From: Parabacteroides massiliensis
Lineage (GTDB): Bacteria > Bacteroidota > Bacteroidia > Bacteroidales > Tannerellaceae
Direction: 5' to 3'
DNA: 64,000 nt
Assembly: GCF_900155425.1 (NCBI RefSeq)
Contig: NZ_LT700189.1
Location: 401,787-465,786, forward strand
Position numbers and translations under genes: made by a program. The stretch's first letter is position 1, and every line of letters begins with the position of its first letter. This document shows positions 42,840 through 52,168 of the stretch, in pieces. The notes beneath the pieces were generated by a model, which saw only the letters and a list, made by a program, of their open reading frames with translations, was not told the DNA's origin and made no database searches.

Positions 42840-44023
42840 TATTTGTCTAATTGTATGATATCTTCTGTGAAGTGCGTGAGCTTCTCCAGTCCGGTTTCCG
42901 TAACAAGGAAACTGTTTTCGATGCCGACGGCGCCGACCCCCGGTATCACGTATTTCGGTTCGAGTGCGAATACCATGTTCGGCTCCAACTTGTCTTTCGA
43001 GCGGGGCGTAAGTACCGGAAGCTCGTTTATCTGGAGGCCGATGCCGTGCCCTACGAATTTGGCTTGCTGCCTGGTCCCCATGAAATAAGCGCCGAGTCCT
43101 TGGCTTTCGGTTATTTTGGCGGCGATTTCATACAGCTCGGCACAGGGTGTTCCCGGTCGGACGATATTCTCGATCTCGCTTTCGATAAGGAGAGCGGTCT
43201 GATGTGCCCGGTAAGCGAGTTCGGGCAGGCGGCCGACAGCGAACACGCGCGTCATGTCCGTCATATAAGCCGTATAGTTTCCCGCCATGTCCACCATGAC
43301 GGCCGTGCCTTCTTTCAGGACCGTCCCGTTCGCTCCTAACGGGCAGGAAGCATCGATGCCGCCACCGCCCAGGGCAAAGTCGAAAGGTGAGGGGGCTTCG
43401 GCGTTTTCCCCTGCCAGGATACTTCCCATAAAGATATCCATATTGGCTCCGAAAGCACGGAACAGTCCGATGGAACCGTTCTTGCGCATCCGTTTTTCTA
43501 TTTCATACTGGAATTCGAGGTCTGTCATTCCGGGGTGGAAACATTCGGGAACTTCGGCATATGTCTTGGCATGGCGTTCGGCCGAGATACGAAACATCTC
43601 GATCTCGTGCGGCGTCTTTATCCGGCGCAGTTCACGCATCATGGCAGTCGCGTTTCCCGTCTCTTTCGGATTGAAGATTTTTTGCAGACGAATGTAGTCG
43701 TTGTATGTCAGTTCGTCGGCTTCGAGCAAGAGTTTCTCCGGCATTTTCAGTCCGTGGGAAGCGAACAGTTCGGGCATCTGTTCCGGTTTGCGGATGTATT
43801 CCACGTGGTCGCCGGTCAAACCGTTCGGGCGTTTCACGAAGAACCGGGGAACTCCTTCCGCTGGAAGATAGAAATAGCCGTTATAGATATGTCCGGTTGT
43901 ATAATACAGATTCACATCCACGCTGAGCAGGCATCCGTCAGCGTTTATCTTCTGCATCGCCTGCTGCATGCGGTCCCATTTCAGCTTGAGGTCGCCAATC
44001 AATTCTTTTTGTATCATTTCCAA
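42839..44023 (-). CDS. M24 family metallopeptidase (Xaa-Pro aminopeptidase-like)
   Basis: A 394-residue cytoplasmic pita-bread peptidase. A creatinase-like N-terminal domain (1-165) precedes the catalytic domain, with metal ligands in VMVDMAGNYTAYMTDMTRVF (two Asp), FVGHGIGLQINELPVL (His), MVFALEPKYVIPGVGAVGIEN (Glu) and the last Glu in the ENSFLVTETG stretch. The promoter box TATCTTTG is at 44043-44050. The 7-base repeat begins right at its stop, so alkaline phosphatase may depend partly on read-through from here. Confidence 0.93.
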   Translation of the reverse strand: MEMIQKELIGDLKLKWDRMQQAMQKINADGCLLSVDVNLYYTTGHIYNGYFYLPAEGVPRFFVKRPNGLTGDHVEYIRKPEQMPELFASHGLKMPEKLLLEADELTYNDYIRLQKIFNPKETGNATAMMRELRRIKTPHEIEMFRISAERHAKTYAEVPECFHPGMTDLEFQYEIEKRMRKNGSIGLFRAFGANMDIFMGSILAGENAEAPSPFDFALGGGGIDASCPLGANGTVLKEGTAVMVDMAGNYTAYMTDMTRVFAVGRLPELAYRAHQTALLIESEIENIVRPGTPCAELYEIAAKITESQGLGAYFMGTRQQAKFVGHGIGLQINELPVLTPRSKDKLEPNMVFALEPKYVIPGVGAVGIENSFLVTETGLEKLTHFTEDIIQLDK

Positions 44024-44042
44024 CTCTTATTTTATCCGACCC

Positions 44043-44050
44043 CAAAGATA
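44043..44050 (-). promoter_or_regulatory. Promoter -7 box of M24 peptidase gene
   Basis: Minus-strand TATCTTTG, 20 bases upstream of the start codon. Confidence 0.5.
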
Positions 44051-44102
44051 TTAAATTAATGTCGGGATTGGAATGATTTTAAGTATTAAATCTTGATTAA
44101 AT

Positions 44103-45071
44103 TTAGAATTGTTCGAGCACTTGTATCCGTTTTTCAATGGGCGGATGAGTGGCGAAAAGTCCGCTTAAACCGCTCAATGCGCTTTTGGCCTGTTTGCCTG
44201 GATGTTGGATGAAAAGCTGGGCTACGTCTTCCCGTTTGACGGCTTCGATGTCGGGATCGGCGGATATTTTCCGCAGTGCGCTGGCGAGGGCGAGCGGGTT
44301 CTTGGTCATCTCGGCTGCTCCGGCATCGGCCAGGTATTCCCGTTTGCGCGAGATGGCGAAACGCATCAGCATGGAGAAGAAATAACCGATGGCTGCAACG
44401 ATCATGACTAAGACGATGATGATTGCGGTGTTGTTTTTCTCGTCTCTCCTGTTCCCCATCGACGAGTAGTAGACGGAGCGCATGGCCATCTGTGCGAGCA
44501 TGGCGAAGATGCCGACAAAGACAATCGAAACGATCATCAGGCGTACGTCATTGTTGCGGATATGCGACAGTTCGTGCGCAATGACCGCTTCCAGTTCTTG
44601 GTCGTCCAGCTTGTCGATGATTCCGCGCGAGAGGCTGACGGTGTATGTTTTGTCGTTGATGCCGCTTGCAAAAGCGTTCAGCGAATCGTCGTTGATGACA
44701 TTGATTTTGGGCATTTTCATACCCTGGCTCATGCACAGGTTTTCCACCAGGTTATAGACCCTTTTGTTTTCCATTCTCGACAAGGGTTCGGAACCGGTTG
44801 CCGAGTTGATGATGCTTGTGTTGGCGAAATAGGCGATGATGAACCAGATGAGTACGCCGCCCAGCACGTATGGCGCCAGATGGACGAACATCCCGGTGGA
44901 ATATTTGAGCAGCTCGGCTTTCGTCATGCCGTCGTCGTTCATTGCCAACAGGTGGAGCAGGTAACAGAACGCAAAAAGCAATCCCATCACCAGGCAGGGA
45001 AAGAGGCAGAGCAGGAGCAGGGACCTGAAATTGTTCCTGCTCTTTTGGGTTTGTATGCCGACGTATTGCAT
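44103..45071 (-). CDS. htpX: M48 metalloprotease, HtpX-like
   Basis: A 322-residue membrane zinc protease. Two transmembrane helices lie near the N-terminus (about 20-45 and 58-85) and two more in the middle (about 185-235). The zinc motif is AVIAHELSHIRNNDVRL, with the third ligand Glu in SRKREYLADAGAAEMTKNP. It takes part in membrane-protein quality control. It begins 2 bases after lemA, a common pairing of the two families. Confidence 0.92.
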   Translation of the reverse strand: MQYVGIQTQKSRNNFRSLLLLCLFPCLVMGLLFAFCYLLHLLAMNDDGMTKAELLKYSTGMFVHLAPYVLGGVLIWFIIAYFANTSIINSATGSEPLSRMENKRVYNLVENLCMSQGMKMPKINVINDDSLNAFASGINDKTYTVSLSRGIIDKLDDQELEAVIAHELSHIRNNDVRLMIVSIVFVGIFAMLAQMAMRSVYYSSMGNRRDEKNNTAIIIVLVMIVAAIGYFFSMLMRFAISRKREYLADAGAAEMTKNPLALASALRKISADPDIEAVKREDVAQLFIQHPGKQAKSALSGLSGLFATHPPIEKRIQVLEQF

Positions 45072-45073
45072 CC

Positions 45074-45631
45074 TTAGAACTTGATTTTAGGTGCTTCTTC
45101 GAGTGTGGCGCGTTGCTCGCCCAGGTCAAACATCATTTCCTTCTTGAAACCGAACATGCCGGCGATCAGGTTGGACGGGAATGTCTCGACTGCGTTGTTC
45201 AACTCTTTCGTTGCCGAATTGAAATAACGGCGTACGGCAGCCAGTTTGTTCTCAAGGTCGGAAATTTCTTCCTGCAACTGCAAGAAATTCTGGTTGGCTT
45301 TCAGGTCCGGATAGGCTTCGAGCGTGATCTTCAATCCGGCCAATGCGGAAGTCAGGGCATTTTCGGCCACGATCTTATCGTCGATCGTTTTGGCACTGAT
45401 CGCCCCGTTACGGGCGTTGATGACGCGTTCCAATGTCTCTTTCTCGTGTGAGGCATAGCCTTTGACCGTTTCGACCAACTGTGGGATAAGGTCGTGGCGT
45501 TGCTTGAGCTGCACGTCGATGTCGGCAAATGCGTTCTCGCGGTTGTTGCGCAATTTCACTAACGAGTTATACAAAGAAACGATCCAGATTGCCAGGATCG
45601 CGATCACTGCTATTAAAATGATTGTCGTCAT
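45074..45631 (-). CDS. lemA: LemA family protein
   Basis: A 185-residue protein with one N-terminal membrane helix (TIILIAVIAILAIWIVSLYNSLV) and a four-helix bundle carrying the family words RNNRENAFADIDVQLKQRHDLIPQLVETVKGYASHE and LKITLEAYPDLKANQNFLQLQEEISDLENKLAAVRRYFN. Its function is not established. It precedes an HtpX-like protease in the same operon. A TAACTTTG box is at 45667-45674. Confidence 0.95.
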   Translation of the reverse strand: MTTIILIAVIAILAIWIVSLYNSLVKLRNNRENAFADIDVQLKQRHDLIPQLVETVKGYASHEKETLERVINARNGAISAKTIDDKIVAENALTSALAGLKITLEAYPDLKANQNFLQLQEEISDLENKLAAVRRYFNSATKELNNAVETFPSNLIAGMFGFKKEMMFDLGEQRATLEEAPKIKF

Positions 45632-45666
45632 AGTCTTTTACTGTTTTTAAGTATGAGTTACTACCA

Positions 45667-45674
45667 CAAAGTTA
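45667..45674 (-). promoter_or_regulatory. Promoter -7 box of lemA-htpX
   Basis: Minus-strand TAACTTTG, 36 bases before the lemA start. Confidence 0.5.
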
Positions 45675-45728
45675 AGAATAAAAAGTGGAATATGGAAAAT
45701 CACAGATGATAATGTGTTTTTTCTTGTT

Positions 45729-46706
45729 TCACACAAACAGGACTTCTCGACCATGGAACAGGAAATTGCTTCCTACGACATATTGCCTGGCAGTAGGCGA
45801 GAACTGCTCTTCCACGGTGACATGCAAATGGCCGGAAAGAATGGCTTTCAGTAAAGGTTCTTTCTTTAGATAAGCGATAAAATCCCGTGTGGTGGCATCC
45901 GTTTTTTGTGCTTTGTAATCACCCGTAGGTGTATAGTTTTCGTCATTTATGTCTGAAGCGAACTTGTTTTCCCAAAATCTTTGGGAAGCCCTCCAGATTT
46001 GATCAGTGGTGAATGGCACATGCATGCAAAGCACGATGGGGATGTTCTTCTTCACTTCTTCTTTGAAAAGAGCCACCTGGTGAGGTGTCACCGTTCCATA
46101 CACATCATCCAAAGTGATGAAGTTGACGCCGTTTATTACCTGAGATTGGAATGAAATGTCAAAAGGGTAGACTTTTTGGAGCAAATCCCTTGTATAGTCT
46201 TTGTATGTTTCTGTATTTTCTTGTTTGGGATTTTTACTAATACCCATATCTATGGAAAATTCATGGTTCCCGATGCATCCACAGATATCTTTGCCAAAAT
46301 ATCTGCGTACCAGATCGAAGTTGGCTTCGCTTTGCCAGTCAATCAAATCGCCCGTGTGGACTATGTAATCCGCATGTTCTTTGGCCCAAGTCAAAGAGTC
46401 TCTTAAAGCCTCTTCCTGCCTTCCTCCGAAGCATTGGGTCCGGCTTTCTTTCAATCTTTGTTTGATCTCGTTTTCATGCGGGTAGGCTGCTGTCAAATGA
46501 GTGTCGGAAATGTGGAGTACCGTAAACGGTTTTTTCAATCCGATTTCAATAGTTGCAAAAGCCAAGGCTAATCTTTCATATTGGCCACGCTTCGGAAATA
46601 CTGAAGGATTATCTTCTGCCATTGCCGGTAATTGCGAAACAGCTAAAATAGCTCCGGCTCCTGTGATTCTTTTAAAGAAATTTCTTCTGTCAATGTTGTT
46701 ACTCAT
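45729..46706 (-). CDS. Exported calcineurin-like metallophosphoesterase
   Basis: A 325-residue protein with an N-terminal RRNFFKR twin-arginine-like motif (residues 7-13), a hydrophobic stretch and a processing site near MAEDN. The metallophosphoesterase metal ligands are visible: VLHISDTHLT, HTGDLIDW, CIGNHEFS, LCMHVPF and LSGHLHV. It may hydrolyse phosphate esters or nucleotides outside the cytoplasm. No close partner; substrate unknown. Confidence 0.88.
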   Translation of the reverse strand: MSNNIDRRNFFKRITGAGAILAVSQLPAMAEDNPSVFPKRGQYERLALAFATIEIGLKKPFTVLHISDTHLTAAYPHENEIKQRLKESRTQCFGGRQEEALRDSLTWAKEHADYIVHTGDLIDWQSEANFDLVRRYFGKDICGCIGNHEFSIDMGISKNPKQENTETYKDYTRDLLQKVYPFDISFQSQVINGVNFITLDDVYGTVTPHQVALFKEEVKKNIPIVLCMHVPFTTDQIWRASQRFWENKFASDINDENYTPTGDYKAQKTDATTRDFIAYLKKEPLLKAILSGHLHVTVEEQFSPTARQYVVGSNFLFHGREVLFV

Positions 46707-46779
46707 GGTTCGTCTGTAAGTTTTTATTCGTTGACAAACTTACAAATTAAATTGTAGATGTTCAAAAATGGCTTGATCT

Positions 46780-48165
46780 TTAATGGGATATTCTGTCTTT
46801 TTTTTCTTTTGCGATTGTCACGTTGAGACTTTGAATGAATATGGTTATTGCCAGAGCCAATGAAATAAGTATCGCTGCTATGACCATGCAATGGTGAAAA
46901 CGCATGTCGCAATCGGAAATGCCTTCTGATGTTGACACCATGAGGGACAGTCCTATGGCTCCGCCTATCTGATGGGTTACATTGACAAAGCCGGAAGCGG
47001 CCCCAGTGTTTTTGCTGTCCACTCCCTCTATGCCGAGATTCGTAAGCGGACTCATGGCAAGCCCCTGCCCGAAACCGATAAGAATCATTGGCAGGCATAT
47101 AGCAAACAGATAAGGGCCGTCACACCTTGCTTGTGCAAGCCAGACAAATCCGATGACAAGCATCATAAGCCCGGATAGCAAGACCGGTATGTTGCCATGT
47201 TTTCCGACTAACCGTGGAACAGCCAAAGCACCGCAAAAGGTAGTGAGGGTCATCGGCAGAAAAGAACAACCTGTTTGAAGCGATGTAAATCCGAAACCGT
47301 TTTGAAGGAATATCGATATGGCGAAGTTGTAGCCCATCAATGCTCCTATCATAAGCAGACGTGCCACATAGCCGTTACACCGGTTCTTGGAAAAGAAAAG
47401 ACATCCCGGAACGATGGGAAAAACAGCTTCCCTTTCAACTTTTCCAAAAATCAAAAGACAGATGCTTGACACGATTAGCCACATCCAAAGACTCTTGGCT
47501 CCGTCAATGGCGTAGACAAACGTAAAGACAGCCACTGCCGATAATATCGTGCCGCGTATATCCAAGCGGGCTTTTACCGTATTCTCTCTATGCAGCCATT
47601 TGGCTGCGTATGCAAACATTCCCAATGTTAGGGGAATGTTGACCAAAAAGCCCCATCGCCATGATCCGTAACTCGTGATGGCGCCGCCAAGCACCAACCC
47701 TACGCAAAGTCCCAGTCCCGATATGCTGCCATACCATGCCACGACTTTCACCCTTTCTTTCCCTTGGAAGTAATCCATGATGAGCCCGAGTGCCGCAGGT
47801 GCCATCGCGGCAGAGCCGACGCCTTGTGCAAAGCGTGAGACAATCATCAGCATGGCTGTCTGCGACAATCCGGCCCCCAAAGACCCGATGCAGAATAAGA
47901 CAATGGAAATACAGAACAGCCGTTTGCGTCCATAAATGTCACCAAGCCGTCCTCCGGCCAACATGAAACCTCCGAATGCCAGTACATAGGCGTTTTGTAC
48001 CCACGACATAGCCATGTCGCCCAGATGCAGGTCGGATGCAATTTCTGCGATTGCCGTTATGACGAGCGAACCGTCTATGCCGACCACCAGATAGCTTGAC
48101 AGAACAAGTGCGAGCACCACACGTTTGCGTTTCTCTTCCTCTGTCGTGTCTCGTGTTATATCCAT
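46780..48165 (-). CDS. MFS transporter, DHA2/EmrB-like
   Basis: A 461-residue drug:H+ antiporter with 12-14 transmembrane helices. The DHA2 signatures are WVQNAYVLAFGGFMLAGGRLGDIYGRKRLF (motif A), RFAQGVGSAAMAPAAL and GLVLGGAITSYGSWRWGFLVNIP (motif C). It is divergent from an AraC-type regulator 172 bases away, which probably controls it. Substrate unknown. Confidence 0.93.
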   Translation of the reverse strand: MDITRDTTEEEKRKRVVLALVLSSYLVVGIDGSLVITAIAEIASDLHLGDMAMSWVQNAYVLAFGGFMLAGGRLGDIYGRKRLFCISIVLFCIGSLGAGLSQTAMLMIVSRFAQGVGSAAMAPAALGLIMDYFQGKERVKVVAWYGSISGLGLCVGLVLGGAITSYGSWRWGFLVNIPLTLGMFAYAAKWLHRENTVKARLDIRGTILSAVAVFTFVYAIDGAKSLWMWLIVSSICLLIFGKVEREAVFPIVPGCLFFSKNRCNGYVARLLMIGALMGYNFAISIFLQNGFGFTSLQTGCSFLPMTLTTFCGALAVPRLVGKHGNIPVLLSGLMMLVIGFVWLAQARCDGPYLFAICLPMILIGFGQGLAMSPLTNLGIEGVDSKNTGAASGFVNVTHQIGGAIGLSLMVSTSEGISDCDMRFHHCMVIAAILISLALAITIFIQSLNVTIAKEKKDRISH

Positions 48166-48337
48166 ATCGTTTATGCTCCTTTCTTTTGCGGTGCAAAGTT
48201 TCGATGATTCCGGATTGTTTCTGGTAGCGAAATCTCTGATAAAAATATATAAATCACATTTTTCGACTTTTTATATTACAATAAAAGCTGTTTTTTTCGT
48301 TTTTATAGTCGTTCAGGAACAAAAGCAATAGGAATTC

Positions 48338-49237
48338 ATGGCAAACATCAAGATTTGTGACATAAGCAGTTATAATGAAATGGTGGGAGCAGAAACGCTG
48401 CATCCGCTTGTTGGGGTAATCGACTTCGGCAAGTTGCCTCCCATCCTGTTCGACAGTCCGCAGCGGATGTTCGGATACTACGCCGTTTATCTGAAAGGAA
48501 AGAAATACACGGAGTTGCACTATGGCGACAGCCTGTATGATTATAGCGAAGGCGCATTGGTGTTTTTCGCTCCGGGACAGATCGCCGGTTCGGAGGCTGA
48601 CGGGCAACGGCATCAGGTGCAAGGGCATGTATTGATGTTTGCTCCCGAGCTGCTTGCTGGAACTCCGTTGCAGGGAGCCATGTCGCGCTATTCTTATTTC
48701 TCCTATAACACCAACGAAGCCCTGTTCCCGACCGAACGTGAAAAGAATTTGCTTGTGGATGTTTTCGGGAAAATCGACGACGAACTACATACCGGCACCC
48801 CCGACATGCTTATCATCACAGACTACATAAAGCTCGTGCTTGACTATTGCTTGCATGCTTACGACCGTCAGTTCGATGCCTTGCCGGTAGCGAACAACGA
48901 CATATTGGCACGTTTTGAAGAAATATGTAATGACTATTTCGAACGTAAACTTCCGGTGACCAACGGATTGCTCACCGTACAGTATTGTGCCGAAAAACTT
49001 TGTCTCTCCGTCAACTATTTCAGCGACTTGATACGCAAGACCACAGGACTCTCGCCACAGAAGCACATCCGACAAAAGACCTTGGAGAAAGCCAAAGAAC
49101 TGCTGCTTACGACATCAGGGCGGATCAACGAAATAGCCGAAGAACTCGGATTCCGCCAACCGCAGAATTTCAACAATTGGTTCAAAAAAATCGAACAGTG
49201 CACACCGAATGCTTATAGGAATAAAATAATGACTTAA
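48338..49237 (+). CDS. AraC-family regulator next to MFS pump
   Basis: A 299-residue regulator. A cupin-like N-terminal domain (YAVYLKGKKYTELHYGDSLYDYSEGALVFFAPGQI) is followed by the C-terminal double HTH (about 195-299): LTVQYCAEKLCLSVNYFSDLIRKTTGLSPQKHIRQKTLEKAKELLL and INEIAEELGFRQPQNFNNWFKKIEQCTPNAYR. Divergent orientation suggests control of the MFS gene. It is the last gene before the A+T-rich CRISPR region. Confidence 0.92.
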   Translation: MANIKICDISSYNEMVGAETLHPLVGVIDFGKLPPILFDSPQRMFGYYAVYLKGKKYTELHYGDSLYDYSEGALVFFAPGQIAGSEADGQRHQVQGHVLMFAPELLAGTPLQGAMSRYSYFSYNTNEALFPTEREKNLLVDVFGKIDDELHTGTPDMLIITDYIKLVLDYCLHAYDRQFDALPVANNDILARFEEICNDYFERKLPVTNGLLTVQYCAEKLCLSVNYFSDLIRKTTGLSPQKHIRQKTLEKAKELLLTTSGRINEIAEELGFRQPQNFNNWFKKIEQCTPNAYRNKIMT

Positions 49238-49341
49238 TATGTTTCGTATGTTTGCATAATCGGTGTCTGGCGAATATTGTTTTTCGGTATACCCCCGAAA
49301 GGGGATTTGAAGCTTTGATGCAAATCAGATTACACAAGCTA

Positions 49342-49635
49342 TTAGCCAAAAACAATAACATACATAACATATCCCAAGAATGCAATAGTTAATAATACCC
49401 TGGAACCTGTGATTACTTTTAATAAAATCCAAAGCCAATCCAAAAATGTCCATCCCCAAGCGATTAATTTTATAACTAAAGTTCTTATAAGGTCCTCATT
49501 TGTTATTATTATCTCAAAACTTAATAGATAAGAGGCTATGATGAGTATAAGAAACATTAGTCCCAATCCGACTATGGCAAAACCAGCAATTCCCCATAGG
49601 AGAAAACAAATGATGTCTTGTATTAGTTCTATCAT
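49342..49635 (-). CDS. Small hypothetical membrane protein
   Basis: A 97-residue protein I do not recognise, dominated by three hydrophobic segments (about 7-43, 50-70 and 77-95), such as FLLWGIAGFAIVGLGLMFLI. Its low GC content resembles the CRISPR region to its right. A second possible small gene lies just upstream on the same strand. Confidence 0.5.
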   Translation of the reverse strand: MIELIQDIICFLLWGIAGFAIVGLGLMFLILIIASYLLSFEIIITNEDLIRTLVIKLIAWGWTFLDWLWILLKVITGSRVLLTIAFLGYVMYVIVFG

Positions 49636-49715
49636 ATTTTTGATTTAATCATTTACTGATAAAAGAAGGTTCTCTATCTCTTTTATATTGTTTCTTCAAT
49701 TTTTCTTCTTCTGAT

Positions 49716-49877
49716 TCATAGCAGTATTACCATTAAAAACACTTCCAGAGGAGCAATTAAATAAAAAACTCTCCAATCATGTCCTTCATCTGATGAAAAA
49801 TCACTTCTATTATCAAAGAACAAGTAGGTGTTAACGTTATTACTGATAGAATAATACCTAATCTGTCTATACTTCAT
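49716..49877 (-). CDS. Possible 53-residue small protein
   Basis: ATG at 49877 opens MKYRQIRYYSISNNVNTYLF, then an acidic middle and a hydrophobic end (VFYLIAPLEVFLMVILL) before TGA. It might be cotranscribed with the 97-residue membrane protein. No family recognised. The remaining part of 49636-50168 holds only the transposase-like fragment and the cas1 leader. Confidence 0.3.
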   Translation of the reverse strand: MKYRQIRYYSISNNVNTYLFFDNRSDFSSDEGHDWRVFYLIAPLEVFLMVILL

Positions 49878-49977
49878 ATGTACAATGAGTTTGGTGTAAA
49901 AATTAAGTTATTTGTTTGAATATCAAAGATGTATTTATAATAATTGTTGATATAATAAGACATTAACAATTATTGCT

Positions 49978-50184
49978 ATGTTCTCGATGGATAAAAATAC
50001 AGAGATTTATTGTATCGTAAATGATTTTGGTGAAAAAATGCAGAAATCAAAAAAAGACATGATGAAAGAATGTTTTTCCCACAAAATCATAGGCGCTTAT
50101 TCAAGTTTTGCAAGAAATATTCTTATGTTTGTAAACGATTACCTTATTTTAATATTGAAGAAACAATTATGGAGTTGGTGCTGA
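49978..50184 (+). pseudogene. Possible transposase N-terminal remnant
   Basis: A 68-residue frame starting MFSMDKNTEIYCIVNDFGEK. The TEIYCIVNDF segment looks like the first residues of IS982-type transposases, but the frame diverges and stops in the cas1 start region. No inverted repeats or catalytic DDE residues were found. Its 3' end overlaps cas1 by 16 bases. Weak call. Confidence 0.3.
50124..50131 (+). promoter_or_regulatory. Candidate -7 box of cas1
   Basis: TATGTTTG, 37 bases before the cas1 ATG at 50169. A TTTG at 50107-50110 is only 13 bases away, shorter than usual. Confidence 0.3.
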
Positions 50185-51149
50185 ATACATTTGGAACTTC
50201 GTTAAGTCGTGATAATGAAGGATTTGTTATTCTTTCGAAAGATGGAAAACAACGTATTCCATCTGAAGGTATTTCTTCTATTCAGATTGGTCGTGGAGCG
50301 CAAATTACAAGTGATGCAGTGTTACTTGCGATCGAGCGGGAAATCGAAGTGCTGTTTATGGATAAGAGTGGGCAACCGCTTGGAAGGATTTGGAGTCCGA
50401 AATATGGCTCTGTTTCATTGATCAGGAAGGGGCAATTGAGCTTTACTTTTACCAAAGACGCTGTGTTTTGGATCAAAGATATTATTTCCAGAAAGATCGA
50501 AAATCAGCAGGCTTTATTATTGATGATGATCCCTCGGGCTGATGAAATAGAAAGGGAGGTGAACAAATCAATCAACCGACTGGAGGACTACCGAACGAAA
50601 GTGAGAGGAATCGATGGAGAGATCGTTTCAGATGTGGCTCCAACTTTGCGAGGATGGGAAGGACTCTCTTCTAAAATATATTTTAAGACTTTAAATTTGT
50701 TTCTTCCCGAAAGATATCGTTTTGAAGCAAGAAGCCAACATCCAGCTTTGGATGTGGCGAATGCATTGTTTAATTATGGATATGGTTTGTTGTACGGGAA
50801 AATTGAGGGAGCTTTGATAAAAACCGGTATTGACCCGTACATCGGAGTTATGCACAGAGATGACTATAACCGTCCGGTTTTGGTGTATGATGTTATTGAA
50901 TTATATCGTGTTTGGGTAGATTATGTCGTATGTTCTTTGTTGATGCAGGAAGTGGTAACTGATGAATACTATTCTGTTCGAGAAGATGGCTCCTGTTGGC
51001 TTGAAGCTTTGGGACGTCGAGTACTTATTCAGTCGTTGAATGATTATTTGGATGAGGTTGTAACGATGAAGGGACTTTCGAGAAGTCGCTTGACACAATT
51101 ATCTTTGTATGCTCAGGAACTTGCACAACAATGGAAAAAATATATTTAG
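50169..51149 (+). CDS. cas1: Cas1 integrase of type III-A locus
   Basis: A 326-residue spacer integrase. The N-terminal beta domain (1-75) contains GFVILSKDGKQRIPSEGISSIQI. The helical domain carries the metal ligands E164 (RGWEGLSSKIYF), H229 (PYIGVMHRDDYNRP) and D241/E244 (VYDVIELYR). NALFNYGYGLLYG is the Cas1 family core. I start it at MELVLNTFGTSLSRD; the longer frame upstream is not Cas1-like. It overlaps the downstream Prim-Pol gene by 19 bases, so the two are coupled. Confidence 0.96.
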   Translation: MELVLNTFGTSLSRDNEGFVILSKDGKQRIPSEGISSIQIGRGAQITSDAVLLAIEREIEVLFMDKSGQPLGRIWSPKYGSVSLIRKGQLSFTFTKDAVFWIKDIISRKIENQQALLLMMIPRADEIEREVNKSINRLEDYRTKVRGIDGEIVSDVAPTLRGWEGLSSKIYFKTLNLFLPERYRFEARSQHPALDVANALFNYGYGLLYGKIEGALIKTGIDPYIGVMHRDDYNRPVLVYDVIELYRVWVDYVVCSLLMQEVVTDEYYSVREDGSCWLEALGRRVLIQSLNDYLDEVVTMKGLSRSRLTQLSLYAQELAQQWKKYI

Positions 51150-52165
51150 GTATGATTTCAGCGGGAGTCAATATAACAAGCGGAGCGGATCCGTTGCGTA
51201 AGGTGACGGTAAAGTATTTTTATGATTCGTTGCGTAATCCTCGTCCGGAGATATTATCTTCTATTCGTCAGCTCCGAATAGCCCGGGAGATAGATGGCAA
51301 GCAATATAATTTACTAAAACGTCGTTTGCCTTATTTGGTTTGTGGAATGTTCAATCCTCCGTATCGTAAAACAGAAAATTTTGCTTATGTCGAGTATTTC
51401 ATTATAGACATAGATCACCTTTCTGATAAAGGATTTTCTATTACTGAATTGCGCAAATCAATTGAAAAAGATGAACGGGTGGTTTTGTCGTTTCTCTCTC
51501 CCAGCGAAGATGGATTAAAAGTTTTTTTCAAATTGAAAGAACGTTGTTATGACTCAGGTTTGTATTCAGTGTTTTATAAAGCTTTTTCATTGGAATTCAG
51601 TAAGCAATATGCTTTGCAACAGGTTGTTGATACACGCACGAGTGATGTGACACGCGCTTGCTTTATCAGCGTGGATCCTGATGCTTATTATAATCCGAAT
51701 GCCACATCGGTCGATATGAATGCTTTTATCAATTCTGATAATCCGTTTGCTTTGTTTGAACAGAAACGGCAACAGGAAAAAATCATGAAAGCGAATGCTT
51801 CCTCTTCAAGTTCGAAAGAACCGAATACTTCTGATCCAGACAAAGAGGTGATTGAACGGATTAAACAATTGCTTAATCCAAAGGTGAAAAAAGAACGAGA
51901 CATTGTGTTTGCTCCTCATGAATTAGATGAGATGATGGCTATTCTTAAGCCTTATGTCGAACAGACTGGTGTTGGTATAACCGAAGTGATCAATATTCAA
52001 TATGGTAAGAAAATTCGCTTTAAGATGGGAATGAAGCAAGCCGAAGTAAACCTGTTTTTTGGAAAGAAAGGTTTTTCGATTGTACAATCTCCTCGTACGG
52101 GGACGAATGCTGATTTGAATCAACTGATGGCAGACTTGATAACTGGATTTATAAAAGAACAATAA
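51131..52165 (+). CDS. CRISPR-associated primase-polymerase (VirE-N/BT4734-like)
   Basis: A 344-residue protein of the archaeo-eukaryotic primase superfamily, in the VirE-N/BT4734-like group. Catalytic acids are visible as YFIIDIDHL (D93, D95), then SPSEDGLKVFFKL (the SxH/SGxG region), then SDVTRACFISVDPDAYYNP (D172, with D182 and D184). Related CAPP proteins of other CRISPR loci can prime and extend DNA. Residues about 225-344 are a separate charged domain (LNPKVKKERDIVFAPHELDEMMAIL) that I do not recognise. Its place between cas1 and cas2, overlapping cas1 by 19 bases, points to a role in spacer capture or gap filling. Activity itself is inferred. Confidence 0.85.
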   Translation: MEKIYLGMISAGVNITSGADPLRKVTVKYFYDSLRNPRPEILSSIRQLRIAREIDGKQYNLLKRRLPYLVCGMFNPPYRKTENFAYVEYFIIDIDHLSDKGFSITELRKSIEKDERVVLSFLSPSEDGLKVFFKLKERCYDSGLYSVFYKAFSLEFSKQYALQQVVDTRTSDVTRACFISVDPDAYYNPNATSVDMNAFINSDNPFALFEQKRQQEKIMKANASSSSSKEPNTSDPDKEVIERIKQLLNPKVKKERDIVFAPHELDEMMAILKPYVEQTGVGITEVINIQYGKKIRFKMGMKQAEVNLFFGKKGFSIVQSPRTGTNADLNQLMADLITGFIKEQ

Positions 52166-52168
52166 TCG

